Below, in pieces: positions 1 to 10,369 of a stretch of DNA of 64,000 bases. Source of the stretch: Perkinsus marinus ATCC 50983 (taxonomy: Eukaryota; Perkinsozoa; Perkinsida; Perkinsidae); contig NW_003211319.1 of NCBI RefSeq assembly GCF_000006405.1, positions 2,459-66,458 of the forward strand. The letters are read 5' to 3'. The position numbers were made by a program, and so were the translations under genes. The number at the start of each line of letters is the position of its first letter. Positions within the stretch are counted from its first letter, which is position 1. The notes beneath the pieces were generated by a model, which was not told the DNA's origin, made no database searches, and was given only the letters and a program-made list of their open reading frames with translations.

Positions 1-1400
1 AGCTCATCCTCCTCATCCTCGTCTGCTGACGATCCGCCCTTCCCTGCGCTGACTGATATGGTGTACAGATTGTTGGTTTGAATGATCTCAGTGGCCCAAT
101 TGAGCCTCTCTCGCATAGGCCCCGACAGACCCTTGACCTCATGCACGTCACGAAGGATGTCCACGACTTTGTCCACCCTAGAACTGAACTGTAGGGCAGT
201 ATCAGCACCTACGAAAACATCAGAGATAGAGCCACGCCGAAGGCCGCTGTTAGAGGAATATATGTTCGCTTTCCTCGGCTGAGCTCAGTGATTTTCCCCA
301 CTAATTATAGAAGTTTACATACAAATTCGACTAGAAATGTACAGAAACTAACACCAGTTTCGCAGAATTTTCATATTATCATCAACACATGTAGTTGACC
401 GAAGCCCTACCATTCTGGCCTTTACGTTTTTTCCTGCTCCTCCCTGCTTTACGCAAGGCTAATACTAGCCGGAGTAGACGGAATAGTCGCAGAATAGTGA
501 ACGACTTGGCATTGCCTGGAACTGCGACCTGGAATATAGGTTCGCTTGCCTCAGCTGTGCTGTAATGATACTATTTTACATACGAATCTGGGTACCGGTG
601 TACAGAGACCAACAAGAAATCCCCTAAAAAATTCCCCGAAATTTTTGATTTTTCTTACCAACACATGTGCATATTTTGAAAATGTTTTATATTGCGCTGA
701 AAATGGCACTGAAATATGCACGCGTTTTTGCGCTGCAGAGGTTGACAATTCTAAAGCGTTGCTCACCTTGGCAACGCATGAGCCCGCCACAATGATGAAA
801 TCGAACAGATTCCAGCGATCATTTAAATACCCCAATCCTTCCGCCCTAAGACAACAAGCCGTTTGCTCCCACCATACTCTGAGACTAGGCTCTACATCAG
901 TCGAAATATTATTTCCACCACAAAGAAGGCGAGGAAAATTGTGTCCACTGTCTCCATCACATCGCTCACACTCTCACTGACGTACTCTTCGATGCCTAGC
1001 AACCATGATGCGCCAGATTAGAAAAAAAAGTTTTCTCTTCACCTAAGGCTGTGAGAATAAAAAAAGCATAGATTCCAACCAGGCCGTATACAAAGAACTC
1101 GAAGCCCTTGGAATCCACAACTCGTATGGCAATTCCACGGAGGAGTTGCCATGGACCTGAACCCCGCTATTCAAAGAGTAAACTTCAGTAAGAGGGAATC
1201 ACTAGGTTCATGGACCGCTTTTTGTTCACTATCATCATGAGTACTGCCCGAAGAGCTAGCAGGTCTGCCTCGCATGTCGTTGAGCTTCCGTATGAAGAAC
1301 CTGCAACGAGCCTAACTCCAACGATGATATTCTCACACACCATAGTAGGGCTTGGAGGGCAAAATTGCGAAGCTGATCGAAGAGGAAAACCACGAGCCAA
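1..1400 (-). CDS. Voltage-sensor domain protein with C-terminal soluble region (3' end off the window)
   Basis: Consecutive minus-strand exons join in frame: 1043-1166 (S1), 896-995 (S1-S2 loop and S2), 767-845 (S3), 411-528 (S4) and 1-208. S1 reads VYGLVGIYAFFILTALG. S2 reads IFLAFFVVEIIFRL. S3 has the WNLFDFIIV signature of voltage-gated channels. S4 reads FTILRLFRLLRLVLALRKAG, with arginines or lysine at every third position. The introns are 47-50 bp except where 150-bp family repeats enlarge them (209-410 and 529-766). After S4 and a basic stretch (KKRKGQ) there is no visible S5-pore-S6. The next exon encodes a hydrophilic helical segment (RVDKVVDILRDVHEV, then MRERLNWATEIIQTNNLY), then a Ser/Asp/Glu tail. 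That segment recalls the linker before cyclic-nucleotide phosphodiesterase domains in some protist proteins; this is inference. The first exons are unresolved; a probable upstream exon lies near 1210-1290. Confidence 0.75.
255..400 (+). repeat. 150-bp dispersed repeat, copy 1
   Basis: It starts GGAATATATGTTCGCTTTCC and ends with CACATGTAGTTGACC. It contains the AATTATAGAAGTTTACATAC core of the family. It lies in the intron downstream of the S4 exon. Confidence 0.85.
531..678 (+). repeat. 150-bp dispersed repeat, copy 2
   Basis: A diverged copy: GGAATATAGGTTCGC at the left, TTTACATACGAAT and TGTACAGAGACCAAC in the middle, and ACACATGTGCATATTTT at the right. It lies in the intron between the S3 and S4 exons. 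Confidence 0.75.
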
Positions 1401-1459
1401 AAAACCAGAAACGACAAAGGGCGCCCGTACCTGAAAATAGTGACAGAGTCATGTGCATT

Positions 1460-1594
1460 GGAATTCCACCCGTGATATGAAAAACATTCCATAATTCACT
1501 TCGCGAAAACAATTGTGTTATGGATGACGAAAACATACACAGGTTAAATCTACATGGAGTATTACGCCACTTCACGTTAAACGGGTGAAACTCC
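1460..1594. mobile_element. Short inverted-repeat element (MITE-like), copy 1
   Basis: Ends GGAATTCCACCCGT and ACGGGTGAAACTCC are inverted repeats (12 of 14 positions). The interior holds GTGATATGAAAAACAT near the left end and CGCCACTTCACGT near the right end. Both are shared with the copies at 15080, 34981 and 57981. There is no coding capacity. Confidence 0.7.
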
Positions 1595-1612
1595 TCAGTG
1601 TTGGTGTAACTA

Positions 1613-2117
1613 TTACTCGATCGTATTAAATATAGCCCTAGACACTGCTAGGACCACAGCTATCACCACGCTTAAGAGAATCCACTGTAGGACACATTTA
1701 CGAGAGTTCGCGATCACTGCAGCATCAACTCGGTCATACTCTGACAGTATCGATTCGGAACCGTTACTGGTCAAGGCGATCAGTCTAAAGAGCATCAATC
1801 TTGACACGCCCCAGCAGGCAGTATTACATGAGCAGAATATCAAGTGCAAAATGAAGTAATGCACTATACAGAGTAGCTAGTAATACTAGCACCCACGATA
1901 TGCAAATAGCGCTCGCCTCGAAATGGTTGCCGACGTAGCATATCTGTCGTCCAAGTAGCTTTACAGCGATGAGAGTTAAACTCCTCACTTCATCAAGATA
2001 GGATTCTATCTCACATTCTTCGCGAGGATCAACACATAGCAAATCGAGTTGATCGATGCCTGTGTCGAGATCAGAGCAGTAGGGCCTAGTGTCACCACTG
2101 GCCGTATACAACGCCAT
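1613..2117 (-). CDS. Small membrane protein, unrecognised
   Basis: The ATG at 2117 opens a frame (MALYTASGDTRPYC) that continues through SWVLVLLATLYS. A 70-100 bp intron probably follows, with its donor near 1869. A second frame then runs to a stop at 1613. The C-terminus is one strong membrane helix, WILLSVVIAVVLAVSRAIF, followed by a few residues. There is a second hydrophobic stretch at the end of the first exon. The middle is Asp/Glu-rich and has several cysteines. I do not recognise the family; a tail-anchored or two-helix membrane protein is the simplest reading. The exact splice sites are not certain. Confidence 0.4.
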
Positions 2118-2400
2118 GGTAATCTGCCATGCAGCAGCAATAAGAGCATCACAGTTAGAATTTTAACCTAGCTATATGAATTTGATGTATACTCCTACTC
2201 AGTGGATGTTGAAAATTTCAACTTCAAATAAAGTATATGTCGGTGAGGAGGAGTTTTCTTTCGAACACCTTAGTGGTTTCTCCAGCTTCTAGTTCGCTAA
2301 CCTGAGCCGAGTCATACCCCTCCCCCTTACATACAGGAAAACATATCGCAGTCCTGAATAAATCACAAGTAGAGCCAAGCCGACTTCAACGCATTAGCTC

Positions 2401-3140
2401 TCACCTAGGCAAGCGTCCATCCCACAGTTGAGCGGACTTGATATCAGATAGTGTGTCAAAAGCCGGTGCGCTGGCAGCGCACAGATGATCAAAGATACCG
2501 GGGGCTGCTGTGATCGCACTTAGAGGTTTCTTATACAAATACAATGCTGAGTATTGGTTGCCACCAAATGTGATGACCTGAGCGCATCGCAATGTTGGAG
2601 TAATAACACATAAAACCACCTTTGTTATGGTGGTTATAGAAACATATATATGTCCGCTTTCCTCAGCTGAGCTTGGGAGTTCCCTCACTCACTATAGAAG
2701 TTTACATGCGGATCCGTATGAAAATGTACATAAGAATTTCCCCAGAATTCTCCAACATACGTGGTTGACCATGTGCATATTTCTCCACACTGTGGCGTCG
2801 TTTTGACCAACTTCGATGAACAAATACTGCGTACCATGTCGTCATCAGTCTCGCAGGACGATACTGGGAAGGAGTCCATAGCACAAGCTGTCTTGCAAGC
2901 AGTCCTCTCTTGACACTCTATGGCATACCCACGACTTTTCGAGGATATCAGAAAACCCGATACCACACCATAGCTGATTCCATACACCACATTAACCAGC
3001 GCATTCACATAAAGGGTGCTCACATCAAGAAGTATAGTAGCAGTCGTGATAGTCGGGTCAAGCCTGGTGAGCGGAATTGCGATGGTAAGCTGAGGAGCGA
3101 AAAGAGTATTGATTATGACAAATGCTAATGTGATATTCAT
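2401..3140 (-). CDS. Putative secreted/membrane protein carrying a repeat insertion
   Basis: The ATG at 3140 starts a hydrophobic leader (MNITLAFVIINTLFAPQLTI). The following region has more hydrophobic segments (ALVNVVYGISYGVVSGFLI) and a cluster of cysteines (CQERTACKTACAMDSFPVSSC). The frame then runs into a 150-bp repeat copy at 2641-2784. A plausible later exon (about 2401-2640, ending in a stop) encodes VVLCVITPTLRCAQVITFGG and more. The repeat may sit in an intron or may break the gene. I do not recognise the family. Confidence 0.35.
2641..2784 (+). repeat. 150-bp dispersed repeat, copy 3
   Basis: Contains TATGTCCGCTTTCCTCAGCTGAGC, TATAGAAGTTTACATG and GTTGACCATGTGCATATTT in family order. 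It lies between the two parts of the putative secreted gene. Confidence 0.8.
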
Positions 3141-3704
3141 ATCGCCGATGCATTCATAATATTGGGGAAAAAATCAAGACTTTTCCAATTACATTTTCCC
3201 GGCGATAAGCTCAGGGACTAAAAGCGAGACGATAGCAATCAAGATCTGAGCTTTCACATAGCTCTGCCAGGGTGTTGTGGTCACAACACGCGAATCTCTT
3301 CGACACACATGTGTCTTACTCTGCGTCATTTTGCCAGCATGTTAGAACGACGTTATTGGCCCACAAATGTGATACTAGTCTTCTCGATTCAGGGCGGTCC
3401 CCATGGCAGAAGTCATACGCCCACATCGGGGAGAATGAACAGAATGAACAATCTTACTAAGCTGTCAACTATAAACGCAGTGAGTAACACATACGACATA
3501 GAGAACTCAGTGATGGTGACTCAAAACTAGATCCATATAGATAGAATTTTTCATGTTAGGTACCACAGTATATCACAGCGCGCAGCGTGCCTGACGAATG
3601 AGTATTAAATCTCGTTCACAGGTATTGTGTCTTCAAATCGTCCACTTTCGAGAGGACGGATACTCACAAGCAGACCTTCGACGGCTTAACGCTAGAGAGA
3701 GCAG

Positions 3705-4040
3705 TCAAAGTCGATTCCTGTCCTCCTCCACAATGGTCTCACCGGCACCAGCTGAGACAACGAAATGCAATCCCAACATGGGCAGCTGAAATTCATACAA
3801 GACGGATCGGTAAGGATTGATGATAAATCCATGCGAAGTAGCGCCAAGTCGGCAGGTTGTTGACGCGCAATAATTATACTCATTCGCCGTAGGCCTCGAC
3901 AAGTCGTCCTCAATCGCTGACTCCACCTGAAAAGCCAACAGGATGTCACATCGATAGAATCCGCTTATAGCCGATATCATTCTGTATGCGTTGGTGATCT
4001 TAGAAACCACATAACCGTCCGGGCTGGTGATAAGTTCATG
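3705..4040 (-). CDS. Exon of an unrecognised protein
   Basis: An open minus-strand stretch of about 100 codons ends at a stop near 3705. It contains MVSKITNAYRMISAISGFYR, a Cys pair (YCASTTC) and the hydrophobic end FQLPMLGLHFVVSAGAGE. The composition looks coding and the frame opens upstream of the first ATG, so this is probably a last or internal exon. No family is recognised. From 4050 to 4620 I see no convincing exon. Confidence 0.3.
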   Translation of the reverse strand, partial: HELITSPDGYVVSKITNAYRMISAISGFYRCDILLAFQVESAIEDDLSRPTANEYNYCASTTCRLGATSHGFIINPYRSVLYEFQLPMLGLHFVVSAGAGETIVEEDRNRL

Positions 4041-4622
4041 CGAAAAAGCTACACGAGCTAACGGGTAGTTTCTTGAACCATGTTTTGTCTATGAAAAGTG
4101 ACAACTGTCCAACGACCCTCATGTCATTCGGAAGCCCTACTAATTTATGATCTACCAAGTATGGTCTCGCACAGATATTCGCACTTCGAATAATTCAGAT
4201 CAGTCCTGGACAGTTTTATCAATCGGATGGTATTCCCTATGTTCCATCTCAAACAATGATGCAAAGGTAATCAGCCAGGACAAGTCGTATTCACAAGCCT
4301 CCACGTTATGAGGGAGACCTTTGACATGGGGCGCCAGAGGTCTCCCTGTCCCTCTCTCCTAGGAAGATGGCAACACGAGTGTAGGGTTGAAGGAAGCTCA
4401 ACTAGTTGAGCAAACCGAACGAAGATGTTGTGCATAGTGCAGGAAGGGGGAGGACGTTATGAATTGAATCCACTCTACACTACAACGACACTTCAAAGTG
4501 AGATTTTCAGTTAGCCTGCTACAACAAGCAGGGGCGCTTCATCTACAGCGGGGCTTACGTTATAAGTGTAAAATACTGCCCGAGATTTCTATAGACAAAA
4601 CTCTTCAAAAGTAACCATCATT

Positions 4623-5732
4623 TCATCGTTCAACGTCTCGTCGGTAAACACGAAGAGCGTGCAAGTCGCAGCTTACTGCACCAGCCGAGCCGCTAGGGGT
4701 CCAGTCTGATTTCCATGCACTCAAACTCGTGGGTTTAGTCTCGACCGAGATGAACACAGTGTCGTTAACACCGGTAACAATCTGTTTAATATCGATAGAG
4801 CCGGCGCCCTTCATAGCACATCCCACGAAATGACCATTCTTGCCGACAACCATAAACCAATGAGATTTCCCTCCGGCAGAGTTGGGACTAGTGGAAAGGC
4901 GTTCACCCAGAGCTCCGATCCAGTTGTCACCGATGAGACCAACATACTGGGGATCGAGATTCTGAAGTCGTCCATCGAGTTCTGGTAGAGTCGAGGTAAT
5001 CGATCTAAGAAGCATCGGCGAATCATCCTCAGTGCTAAAGTGGAGCTTGGCCAGGCGGAAACCATCAACTCTAGCTCTGAACACTACATCGATCACTCCT
5101 GGTTCAGTAGCTCGGCATTTAACATTAGGTGGGCACGACGTATTAGCCGCAACGGTATGTGACCAGACCATGCGAGCAACAGCTGAACCACCGCTTCCTT
5201 CGACTCGCACACAGTACACTTCTAGAACGTTCCTCTGTGTGAATGTACAGTACAAACAACCATCACCGAATGCTATACTCCCATTAGAAACAGTTGAAGG
5301 GATGCCCTTCACAGCAACAACACTAGGCGCTCTACTTTTCTCGCCAACATAGTGCATCATCAATCTCGTATTGTTATCATATAAAACCAACAGTCTGTCA
5401 CCATCAGAGTCGTAAACATAAAGACTCCCTCGAGCGTCACAGCCGGGCTCAAGGACAATAACCTCACCCTGATGATCGACAGGCCATAAGATGATGTCGT
5501 CCCAAGTAGCATGCACTCCCAGTAGAGCGCCTTTTCTAGACAGCAAGAATTCAGGCTGTTTCGTGAGTGTGACACGTTCTCTCGGGCAGTCCAAAGAGTA
5601 CCCACCGGGAGGTATATAGTCTCGAATGCAAGCCTCCAGTTCGGCGATGGGTCCACTAGTCTTAGAATTGCAACCCCAAAGGTGCTCGATTAACCTTAGC
5701 TCGAGGCTTGCTACTTGAGAGTCGCTTTTCAT
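4623..5732 (-). CDS. Uncharacterised 369-residue beta-rich protein, single exon
   Basis: An uninterrupted 369-codon frame from ATG at 5732 to the stop at 4623, unusual in a window where most genes have many introns. There is no signal peptide or membrane segment. The sequence alternates short hydrophobic strands with turns (GSLYVYDSDGDRLLVLYDN, then GDGCLYCTFTQRNVLEVYC, then GLIGDNWIGALGE). This resembles a beta-propeller or similar all-beta repeat fold by eye; that is inference. No catalytic motif is seen. It is flanked by 150-bp repeats (5774-5897, and 6031-6198 inverted). Confidence 0.8.
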   Translation of the reverse strand: MKSDSQVASLELRLIEHLWGCNSKTSGPIAELEACIRDYIPPGGYSLDCPRERVTLTKQPEFLLSRKGALLGVHATWDDIILWPVDHQGEVIVLEPGCDARGSLYVYDSDGDRLLVLYDNNTRLMMHYVGEKSRAPSVVAVKGIPSTVSNGSIAFGDGCLYCTFTQRNVLEVYCVRVEGSGGSAVARMVWSHTVAANTSCPPNVKCRATEPGVIDVVFRARVDGFRLAKLHFSTEDDSPMLLRSITSTLPELDGRLQNLDPQYVGLIGDNWIGALGERLSTSPNSAGGKSHWFMVVGKNGHFVGCAMKGAGSIDIKQIVTGVNDTVFISVETKPTSLSAWKSDWTPSGSAGAVSCDLHALRVYRRDVER

Positions 5733-5773
5733 AGGTCAAAAAAGAATCCGTGAAAACTAACTGCAGCAGTGTT

Positions 5774-5897
5774 GGAATATACGTTTGCTTTCGTCACCAG
5801 TTATACTGCATATAAAAATTTACGGGAATCTCGCAAAATTTCCTCAGAATTTTCATTCTGTCACCAACGAATGTAGTTAGCCATGTGCATGTTTTCC
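5774..5897 (+). repeat. 150-bp dispersed repeat, copy 4
   Basis: GGAATATACGTTTGCTTTCG at the left; AAAATTTCCTCAGAATTTTC and GTCACCAACGAATGTAGTTA at the right. The centre is deleted relative to other copies. Confidence 0.75.
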
Positions 5898-6030
5898 CGC
5901 CACACTCAAGTGCATGTGACTCGATCTTCGGACCCTCCCAGAGGAGTATCATGTACGCACATAGCGAGAAGACCAACTGACGGAGAGCTACTGCACAAGC
6001 GAGTGTGTTAGAAGGCATTCATTAGAAGTA

Positions 6031-6198
6031 GGAAGATATGCACATGGTCAACAACTACATGTGTTGGCGACAGTATGAAAATTCTGGAAAAATTTCGGGA
6101 AATTCTTAGCCTTTTCTTAAAACTTTCACCGAACTCGTACGTGAACCTCTATGATTAGCTTTAGATATCCCCGAGTTCTGCTGAGGAAGGCGAACACA
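6031..6198 (-). repeat. 150-bp dispersed repeat, copy 5 (inverted)
   Basis: Reads as the reverse complement of the family: ATATGCACATGGTCAAC, CTACATGTGTTGGCGACA, ATGAAAATTCTGG, then GCTGAGGAAGGCGAACAC at the end. Confidence 0.75.
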
Positions 6199-6406
6199 TC
6201 TCCCTCCAACGCTGATGGAAAACTGCGCAACATCCTCTTTTTCCCGAGCTCCTCCATAGCCCAACACAAGTCGATTCAGTCTCGAGCGTAATACTACACG
6301 ACTAAAAAACTTCAAAGGGCATCCTCACCAACTTAGTCCACCAACAAGTCTAGCAATACTTTCGCCGCTATAACAACCGTCGGCTACAGTTCATGACCAA
6401 GAAAAT

Positions 6407-6740
6407 TCACACAGCTTTTGCGACCTGCGGGCTTCGCTCCGCCTTATTAACCATTGGAGGAGTCGTCACCACATCAAGAATAGGATCCCGAACCACTCGC
6501 GGGGGATGCTGGTGCGCTTCTGGTAGGATCTGTGCTGGGTACCGCCTCGAGAGCCCCGCTAGTTTCTCAGCCTCTTTATCGTCCTCAGGTCTATGATGCT
6601 GATAATGATATCGGTAATCAGAGCTGTGGGGGTCGACGTTCGACGGAGCTGCTGACTGTAACATTATACATGTGGAAAACTTCTGGTCGTACCTGCAACA
6701 CAGTAGACAAGGCTGACAAGTAGAGACCACAAAAATCTCG
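6407..6740 (-). CDS. Uncertain exon downstream of the AMPK beta gene
   Basis: A minus-strand frame ends at a stop at 6407. It begins after a good acceptor (…TACTGTGTTGCAG, near 6694). The encoded peptide is hydrophilic with charged runs (RPEDDKEAEKLAGLSRRYPA). It could be the last exon of the AMPK beta gene or a separate gene. The frame relationship to the preceding exon is unresolved. Confidence 0.3.
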
Positions 6741-6815
6741 GTAATCTGTCCAGACCCCCTTAGGGGGCGAACACTCACCGAGAGGTAACTGTCGCTAAAG
6801 TAAGGCTCTCGGCCG

Positions 6816-8100
6816 TCACCTCGGCCAAAGGGGACTGGAAGGACCGCGAGGCATCGTGGAAGACGTGTGTACAAACCTAAAGGGCCTAGGGGCTGAACCA
6901 GAGCTGTCACCAATTTCCCATCCTACAGCGTGCATCGCTATACTAGGCAGTGCTGGTGATACCATCCCATCGGGGTTTCGAGTTGCCGCCAGAAACGCAT
7001 CAGAAGCTGAAGCTCCAGCGGCCACAGGCTGTTGGATCTACGTGGTGACACCAATCATCACCATCATAGGCCGTCCCCCCCCCCTCACCTGTCCACGCTT
7101 GTGCATAAGCACTACAGAGGCTGTTTTAGATGCCGTGTCCGGTGGCGCTGCGAGTAACGAAGATTTTAACAGTAATGAGGGGGCTATCGGTGGCTCTAAC
7201 ACATAGAATCATTATTCCCGACCTGTCGGTTCAGTACACCATACAATGATCTAATACTAGTTCAGCTGATTATGGTATTAACATGCAAAAGGTATATGAA
7301 GAAGAGACACCCAGTGTTTGAGTTGAAACTGCCTGATTCCTCCGCATTACCCTGACTGTTAGTGCTGCTCGAGGGCCCCATATGTGACCCCGGGCCGAAT
7401 GCTACTGAAGGCTCCGGCGGCAATACCTCCTTAGTGCCGAATTCTGCATCTTCCTCAGGTGTTAATTTCACATGAGGAGCACTCTGGAACAAAATCATTC
7501 ACTCACAAACCTGCCATACTGTACTCACCCCCAAAGGCTGCGGAACATACGGGCGATAGTTAGTCAGGTCGATGTAGTTGAGCATCGTACCATCGTCCTC
7601 GTGTGTTACTGGTTGTTCCGACGCATACTTCATCTCGCCGTCTACATCAAATGCATACTGGTGGAAGCCTCGAGGGACCTCTACTATCTAACAACACCGA
7701 ATCACTCGGCAGTGGATGAGAGACCTTTCCTCACCTGATAAAACTCCTGCCCGCTCCTGACCATCGGCAAGTGAGTTTTCCAATTATTGAATGTGCCCAC
7801 CAACGACACGCGATGACCATCACCATTCCATCGGAACATTACTGGTACCTTAGGCCCTCCCACCGGAGCACCACTCGGTGAGGGAACCTGTGCAGGAGCT
7901 GCAGGGACATTTTCCCCCCCATGGTTAGTGGGAGGCTGGGCAAGGTCACCACTAGGACGTGGCACCGAAGGAGTACCAGGCCTGGAAGAGGGCCTCAGAT
8001 TACGTCCTAGTGCGCGGAAACGACCCACCTCGGCCTCTGATGCTGAGGAGGAGTATGCTGCCGCTGAGCTCTGCTGTGTTGCATCATCGTTTCGTCACTC
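6816..8100 (-). CDS. AMP-activated protein kinase beta subunit
   Basis: The exon ending at 7735 encodes a glycogen-binding CBM48 domain: PVMFRWNGDGHRVSLVGTFN, then NNWKTHLPMVRSGQEFYQ. Splicing across a 47-bp intron (7688-7734) in phase 0 continues with VEVPRGFHQYAFDVDGEMKY and ASEQPVTHEDDGTMLNYIDL in exon 7529-7687. This is the complete AMPK-beta carbohydrate-binding module, including the FNNW and HQY...VDG landmarks. Exon 3 begins at 7483. A later exon (7095-7193) reads PPIAPSLLLKSSLL, resembling the start of the ASC domain that binds the alpha and gamma subunits. The rest of ASC is poorly conserved or mis-spliced in my model. No in-frame ATG precedes the CBM exon, which opens near 8097 after a stop, so a 5' exon is missing. 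The N-terminal region is Ser/Pro-rich. Confidence 0.85.
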
Positions 8101-8189
8101 CTTGGTCTAGTCGCCCGTGCGGTGTGGCCTTGCGTTCGTCCAGAAGGGTGATTTCCCATGGAATTAGTTCAATTCTACTACGCATGGTA

Positions 8190-8336
8190 GAATATGCAAC
8201 CACATGTGTTGGTAACAATATGAAAATTCTGAGAAAATTTTGGAAAATTCTCAATAGTTTCTGTACATTTCTCGTATGTTCTCCCAATTTCTATATAAAC
8301 TCCTACGATAAGTGAGGTCAGCTGAGGAAGGCGAAC
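8190..8336 (-). repeat. 150-bp dispersed repeat, copy 6 (inverted)
   Basis: ATATGCAACCACATGTGTTG, AATATGAAAATTCTGAG, GTTTCTGTACATTTCTCGTA and GCTGAGGAAGGCGAACATTT occur in inverted family order. It lies just upstream of the AMPK beta coding exons. Confidence 0.85.
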
Positions 8337-9130
8337 ATTTTTTCAGCACTGATTTTACTACATCGCGAACCACCCAGGAGCTCCTCCAGTTGCAAACGGG
8401 TCCAGAAAATGGTAAATTACCACCAGGATCTTCTGATGGTAGCAAACCCCACACTACACTACCACTGTTAAACTATTCAAACGTTTACAGACTTTCATGG
8501 ACTGAACACTTTTATATTAATAGATTTCCATCAGAGGAAACGATACCGTCAGTCGCCTTTGAAAAAATCACTACGGTTCCTGGCTAGATTCAAGATCGCT
8601 AGCAAGAATACCCTAGAGAGTAGTAAATCGTCGGAAGCGTGGACTTACTACGGAGTTTATATGTCACTAAGGGTAATCGCTAGATGGCTGAGATTCAACC
8701 CTCAGGACTTGGTGATTCCAAGCTAAGTCCGATACACATGTTTTCAGAGAGACGATTCAGTTCTGCTGGAGAACCTTCCAGGGCTACTCGGAAAAGTAGC
8801 TAGCTCCACAATGAGGGAATTTCCACCAGCATTACGCGGAGGTAGGAAGTCGTATTCATGGACCTGTGCTACTATGGACTAACAGGAGTACAGCGTGTAA
8901 CGGTATTCGGCAAATAATAAATCACTTTAGGAAAATTTTCGCCTTCAAGACGATTCGAGGCTACCATAGACAGTTTTCGCTCCTCTTTTCCTGGCAGCGG
9001 GTCGACCTCATTTGAAGAGATCATGCTCAAGCCCTAGCAGCTATACCTAGCTACCGGAAGGCATGTGATCATACCTAGCTCAACTAGATGTAATCTCCTC
9101 AGTTCAGGAGAGATCACTACCTAGAACAGG
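8337..9130. other. No assignable gene
   Basis: A 70-90 codon open stretch on the plus strand (8351-8587) begins inside the repeat and has no recognisable content. From 8590 to 9130 both strands are closed by frequent stops. I see no RNA gene or repeat here. Confidence 0.4.
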
Positions 9131-9133
9131 GCC

Positions 9134-9300
9134 TTACAACACTGTGAGGTATTCAACCATGCACTGGGCATCCATCTCACCCTGTTGAGCTCTTGATACA
9201 CTTTTCTCGACAATCACAGTCAACAAGGATTGATTCCCTCTGATGATGATGAGGATAGGTGAGGGAGGATGTTCTACTTGAACGGCGTCACAAGGACGGC
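9134..9300 (-). CDS. Possible last exon of an unrecognised gene
   Basis: A minus-strand frame ends at the stop at 9134. It contains alternating hydrophobic and charged residues (SPILIIIRGNQSLLTVIVEK, then SVSRAQQGEMDAQCMVEYL). It has protein-like composition with two predicted beta strands and an amphipathic end. No family is recognised, and upstream exons would lie toward 9500. Confidence 0.3.
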
Positions 9301-9614
9301 TCGTCGCATAGACAGAGCCGTTTTGTCGAAACACTCTCTCATGTGATTGTCATATGTCGGCAGTCCCAGCTGCGGCTAAGTATAGGTGCCAACTTTGTAC
9401 CACTTCCACACATGCGACAGATCAGCCGTGAAAATCTCGCTCGCCCACCTAATCGATTTGCCACGTAGCGTACTCAAACTTTGTCAGCAAGTCCAGACGA
9501 CAGGTAATAAGGGCAAGGATACTCGAGTGCCTCGTATTATGTATGAAGTCGTATTAGACTGAAGTCGTACGCTTCCCACGTCCTCATCTCTGGAGTGCCT
9601 CGATACATTGGGTG

Positions 9615-9626
9615 TGGTTTTTTCAG
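9615..9626 (+). promoter_or_regulatory. Probable trans-splice acceptor of the eL13 gene
   Basis: GTGGTTTTTTCAG ends at 9626, nine bases before the ATG at 9636. A pyrimidine tract plus AG with no room for a cis-spliced 5' exon is what spliced-leader addition would need. The remaining 5' leader is TAATCAACC. Confidence 0.55.
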
Positions 9627-9635
9627 TAATCAACC

Positions 9636-10359
9636 ATGGCGGTCAAGCACAACAACGTTATCCCTAACATCCACTTCCGCAAGTACTGGCAGAAGCACAT
9701 CAAGACCTGGTTCGACCAGCCCGCCCGAAAGCACCGTCGTCGTCTCACTCGTCAGTCCAAGGCCGCCGCCGCTTACCCCAGGCCTTCTGCTGGTCTCTTG
9801 AGGCCCGTGGTTCGTCCTCCTACCCAGAGGTACAACTACAAGCTTCGTCTCGGTCGTGGCTTCACCGTCGAGGAGCTCGCCGCTGCTGGTATCTCCGTCA
9901 AGCTTGCCCCCACTATCGGCATCAAGGTAATCACCACCCCTGCAAGGCATTGGTGTATTACATCCTCTCCTCTTAGGTCGACAAGCGTCGTCACAACAAG
10001 TCCGAGGAGTCTCTCGCCCTCAATGTCGATCGCTTGAACCAGTACAAGGCCAAGCTCGCTGTCTTCCCCAGAGGTTCGAAGGCCAAGAAGGGTGACACTG
10101 CCCGTGCTGAGCTCGCCAACGCTACTCAGAACACTTGCAAGGTAATCAATCAGCCTGTAGTCGTACATGTATTGGACTTGCCCTTTTTCAGACTATCATC
10201 CCTGTCCCCACTGCTCGTGTTGTGGAGCATGCCCGTGCCATCACCAAGGCCGAGCGTGAGACCTCCGCCTACACTACTCTCCGTCAGTCTCGTATCACCA
10301 AGAAGATGGCTCCCAAGCGTGCCAAGGCTGCTGAGGACAAGGCCAACGCCGAGAAGTAG
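9636..10359 (+). CDS. RPL13: 60S ribosomal protein L13 (eL13)
   Basis: Three exons (9636-9926, 9977-10141, 10192-10359) join in phase 0 to give 207 residues, the normal length for eukaryotic eL13. Both introns are exactly 50 bp, start GTAATCA and end in pyrimidine-AG. The start [20 protein letters not shown] is the conserved eL13 N-terminus, which contacts rRNA of the large subunit. It is followed by the Arg-rich stretch [16 protein letters not shown]. Next come the typical [20 protein letters not shown] and, near the C-terminus, [19 protein letters not shown]. Codon use is strongly C-ending, unlike neighbouring genes, as expected for a highly expressed gene. Confidence 0.97.
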
Positions 10360-10369
10360 ATTCCGACAA

